DNA of 8,817 bases, taken from positions 1-8,817 of the forward strand of contig CAJXFJ010000050.1 of assembly GCA_913052515.1 (NCBI GenBank). The letters run 5' to 3'. Origin of the DNA: an uncultured Flavobacteriales bacterium (GTDB taxonomy: Bacteria > Bacteroidota > Bacteroidia > Flavobacteriales > Vicingaceae). The stretch's first letter is position 1. The number at the start of each line of letters is the position of its first letter. The translations under genes were made by a program, and so were the position numbers. The notes under the pieces were generated by a model. That model was given only the letters and a program-made list of their open reading frames with translations, did not search any database and was not told the origin of the DNA. Below are positions 6,357 through 8,817 of the stretch, piece by piece.

Positions 6357-8420
6357 ATGATTAAGCAATTCTTTACTTTCATTTTATCTTGTTTAACGCT
6401 TGCAGTATTTGCTTCTGATTTTGAAGTGGAACTAAAGTATGAGAATCCTAGTTCTAAAATTAACGATGGAGTTGCTTTCGTTGAGGTTAGCGGTGGAAAA
6501 GCTCCTTTCTTATACAAGTGGTCTCACCAAAGTGTAGATCGAAAGTCGAACTCAAGTCTGGGCATAACAGAAGGAAGTGAATTTACAGTATTGGTAACAG
6601 ACGCTGATGGAAATGAGCAGTTGGTTCAAGGTGTTATTCCTCCAGAATCAGCTGAAGAGCATATGAACGCCACTTTTAAGCCCATTGTACAACACATGAC
6701 CAATTTTCTTTTCTGGGACCCATTCTCAGCGATAGGTCTATACGATCCCATTGTGTATGCTGATGAAAAGCAAATTAAGGCTCCTGGTTGGTCTTCTCCT
6801 GAAATCAAGAAAATCAGATTAAAAGAGTGGTTATTAAGCGATGGTTCTAAGGTGAAAAAGGGTGATGCAATCGCCATAGTAGAACAAGATGATAACAATC
6901 AAGTAAAAGTTTTTGCAGCTGCAAGTGGGACTTTAAAGCATAAGGCCAAACAAGGAAAGCTTATATATGACGCCAATAACATTGAAGATGTCATTGAAGT
7001 TGGATCTGAAAATTTAGCGGCTGTAGTATATGATAACCCTCGCCCAGTTCTGCATCCAAATGGAGATGTTCAGAAAAAAGGTATTCCATTTATTGTAGTT
7101 TGGCTAGTTCTGGGAGCATTGTTTTTTACCATTCGAATGAAGTTTATAAATGCGAAAGGAGTAAAACATGCCATTGATCTTGTAAAAGGGAAGTTCAGTA
7201 ATCCGGATGATCAAGGAGAGGTGACCCATTTTCAAGCATTAACAACGGCGCTTTCTGCAACTGTAGGATTGGGGAATATTGCCGGAGTTGCGGTAGCCAT
7301 TAGTCTTGGTGGGCCGGGTGCTACCTTTTGGATGATTATAGCCGGTTTAATTGGCATGGCCAGTAAGTTTACTGAGTGTACACTTGGTGTGAAATACAGA
7401 AAAGTGAATGAAAAAGGCGAAATATCTGGCGGACCTATGTATTACTTAACCGAAGGTTTAGCAAAAAGAAACCTTGGTGGTCTGGGAAAAGTGCTGGCTT
7501 TTGTTTTTGCTATTCTTTGTATTGGAGGTTCATTCGGTGGAGGAAATATGTTTCAAGCCAATCAAGCCTTTGCTCAACTTTCAGGTGAATTTCCTGCAAT
7601 AGCTGATTACGGTGTTTGGTTCGGTATTGTTCTCGCTTTGTTAGTTGGAATCGTTATTATCGGTGGAATTAAAAGTATCGCCAAAGTGACCGATAAGATA
7701 GTGCCATTTATGGCAGGTCTATATGTTCTATTTGCCTTAATAATAATAGGAATGAATATTGGAAATGTAGGTGACGTATTTGTTGAAATTTATCAAGGAG
7801 CGTTTAATTCACCAGCAATTAAAGGGGGAGTAATTGGAGTTCTAATAGTAGGTTTTCAAAGAGCTGCCTTTTCAAATGAAGCAGGAGTTGGGTCTGCTTC
7901 TATAGCTCATTCAGCATCAAAAACCAATGAACCTGTAAGTGAAGGAGTAGTTGCATTATTAGAGCCATTTGTTGATACTGTTGTGGTTTGTACAATGACT
8001 GCCTTAGTTTTAGTGTTTACTGGTTTTGCTGATGGAACTTCTGGTTTGGAAGGCTCGGAATTAACATCAGCTGCTTTCAGTAGTGTGTTTCCATGGTTTT
8101 CATTGGTATTAGTGGTAGCCATTTTCTTGTTCGCTTTCTCTACTATGATTTCATGGTCGTACTATGGGTTAAAGGCTTGGACATTTTTATTTGGAGGTAG
8201 CAAGTTAGCTGACTACTCCTACAAATTAATTTTTCTAATCTTTATCGTTATTGGTTCATCAGTTGGTTTAGGTGCTGTCTTAGACTTTTCTGATTTAATG
8301 ATTTTAGGTATGGCATTTCCCAATATTTTGGGATTGTTAATCCTTTCCAATGAAGTGAAAGATGATATGAACGATTATTTCGCTAGAATTAAATCTGGAG
8401 CTATTAAGCGTTTTAAGTAA
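6357..8420 (+). CDS. Alanine/glycine:cation symporter (AGCS family) with SprB-like and lipoyl-like N-terminal extension
   Basis: This is a sodium- or proton-coupled amino-acid importer of the inner membrane, 687 residues long where plain AGCS members have about 450-550. Residues 1-19 look like a signal peptide ending FAS. Residues about 22-95 form a beta domain with a SprB/PKD-like motif ([15 protein letters not shown], 42-56). Residues 108-127 ([12 protein letters not shown]) resemble the amphipathic N-terminal helix of AGCS transporters. Residues about 138-215 resemble a lipoyl/biotinyl barrel ([15 protein letters not shown], then [15 protein letters not shown], then AAASGTL). The transporter resumes at about 242 and has roughly eleven membrane helices. 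AGCS signatures include [15 protein letters not shown] near 298, GGPGATFWM at 318-326 and [16 protein letters not shown] at 505-520. The extension should be periplasmic, because AGCS N-termini face outward in the known structure (from memory). Alanine or glycine is the likely substrate by family only. Its TAA overlaps the lipoprotein ATG. Confidence 0.93.
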   Translation: MIKQFFTFILSCLTLAVFASDFEVELKYENPSSKINDGVAFVEVSGGKAPFLYKWSHQSVDRKSNSSLGITEGSEFTVLVTDADGNEQLVQGVIPPESAEEHMNATFKPIVQHMTNFLFWDPFSAIGLYDPIVYADEKQIKAPGWSSPEIKKIRLKEWLLSDGSKVKKGDAIAIVEQDDNNQVKVFAAASGTLKHKAKQGKLIYDANNIEDVIEVGSENLAAVVYDNPRPVLHPNGDVQKKGIPFIVVWLVLGALFFTIRMKFINAKGVKHAIDLVKGKFSNPDDQGEVTHFQALTTALSATVGLGNIAGVAVAISLGGPGATFWMIIAGLIGMASKFTECTLGVKYRKVNEKGEISGGPMYYLTEGLAKRNLGGLGKVLAFVFAILCIGGSFGGGNMFQANQAFAQLSGEFPAIADYGVWFGIVLALLVGIVIIGGIKSIAKVTDKIVPFMAGLYVLFALIIIGMNIGNVGDVFVEIYQGAFNSPAIKGGVIGVLIVGFQRAAFSNEAGVGSASIAHSASKTNEPVSEGVVALLEPFVDTVVVCTMTALVLVFTGFADGTSGLEGSELTSAAFSSVFPWFSLVLVVAIFLFAFSTMISWSYYGLKAWTFLFGGSKLADYSYKLIFLIFIVIGSSVGLGAVLDFSDLMILGMAFPNILGLLILSNEVKDDMNDYFARIKSGAIKRFK

Positions 8421-8800
8421 TGAAGTATTCGATTCTGATTCTCTTGGGAATTATTTTGTATTCCTGTAAAGAGGAAGTAGTCGTGAGTGAAATTTCAGCT
8501 CGCGTATATGAGAACTGTGACCAAGTTGCTTCACAGGTGGAAATTGCTTTAAAGGCAAACTCTAGTTTTGGAAGTTTTAATGAACCAACCATTTTAGCAA
8601 GTGCAATTACAGATGGGAATGGATACGTCAGATTATCCTACGAATTAGATGAATCTAAAAGCGGAAGAGCCGATTTGATTAAAATCAATTCTAATGGTTA
8701 TCAAACATTGATTAGCAATTTAGATTTAAAAAAGGATTTTGACCTTGACTTATATGCAACTAATACAACAACACTTTATTTGTCTCTAAATAGTAATTGA
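8420..8800 (+). CDS. Small predicted surface lipoprotein with an Ig-like/carboxypeptidase-regulatory-like fold
   Basis: I do not recognise a named family. The 126-residue product begins with a lipoprotein signal: basic start MKYS, hydrophobic core ILILLGIIL, and lipobox L13-Y-S-C16. C16 is followed directly by K-E-E, matching the Bacteroidota lipoprotein export signal K-(D/E)2 described in Capnocytophaga, so a surface location is inferred. The mature part is beta-rich; DGNGYVRLSYEL at 65-76 followed by INSNGYQT resembles the strand-turn pattern of carboxypeptidase-regulatory or similar Ig-like domains. One further cysteine is at 33. The C-terminus TTTLYLSLNSN would form a last strand. The ATG shares one base with the symporter TAA, so translation is probably coupled and the products may act together. 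The stop lies 17 nt before the window end. A role as binding subunit or structural partner of the symporter is speculation. Confidence 0.8.
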   Translation: MKYSILILLGIILYSCKEEVVVSEISARVYENCDQVASQVEIALKANSSFGSFNEPTILASAITDGNGYVRLSYELDESKSGRADLIKINSNGYQTLISNLDLKKDFDLDLYATNTTTLYLSLNSN

Positions 8801-8817
8801 GTGCTGACTTTACAAGA

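Noticed and set aside
7907..8122. Minus-strand 71-codon Thr/Asn/Ser-rich open frame inside the symporter
   Set aside because: The composition is the complement of membrane-helix codons, with no motif or start context; a shadow of the symporter.
6357..8420. Symporter N-terminus as a fusion caused by frameshift or misjoined genes
   Set aside because: One uninterrupted frame with even codon use runs through, it has its own signal peptide, and an AGCS-like N-terminal helix precedes the barrel, so the architecture looks genuine.

Overview
The window is a densely packed, single-strand stretch of chromosome from a member of the Bacteroidota, most likely a flavobacterium-like lineage. The evidence is the AT-rich composition, starts without clear Shine-Dalgarno sequences, a perfect Bacteroidota-type -7 promoter element (TAnnTTTG), the gene order purM-like / prfA / pyrF / DUF2851 / pspC, a SprB-like domain, and a lipoprotein with a Bacteroidota-type surface-export signal. 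All nine genes read on the + strand. There are no RNA genes, mobile elements, CRISPR arrays or long repeats, and no gap longer than 74 bases.

Positions 3-6282 form one operon-like run of seven genes with junctions from a 10-nt overlap to a 19-nt gap. In order they are: the 3' part of an AIR synthase (PurM type; start lies before the window), peptide chain release factor 1 (prfA), type 2 orotidine-5'-phosphate decarboxylase (pyrF), a DUF2851 protein of unknown function, a minimal PspC-domain membrane protein, a two-helix potassium channel with a cytoplasmic RCK (TrkA-like) module, and a RmlD-like short-chain dehydrogenase/reductase. The first three are housekeeping genes (purine synthesis, translation termination, UMP synthesis). 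The last four are membrane or unknown functions that appear to share the transcript.

Positions 6283-6356 are the only real intergenic space and carry a candidate promoter. It would drive a two-gene unit: an alanine/glycine:cation symporter (AGCS family) with a large N-terminal extracytoplasmic extension, overlapping by one base (TAATG) a small predicted surface lipoprotein. The window ends 17 bases after that lipoprotein.

The most interesting points are: (a) the symporter, which has a signal peptide, a SprB-like beta domain and a lipoyl/biotinyl-like barrel, apparently lacking the modifiable lysine, inserted between its N-terminal helix and first membrane helix; (b) the coupled lipoprotein with a C-K-E-E export signal, which might be an accessory subunit; and (c) the DUF2851 protein, whose PD...ExHxK motif and C-terminal cysteine cluster suggest, as a hypothesis only, a nuclease-like fold with a metal site. 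No defence island or obvious multi-gene novel system is visible.
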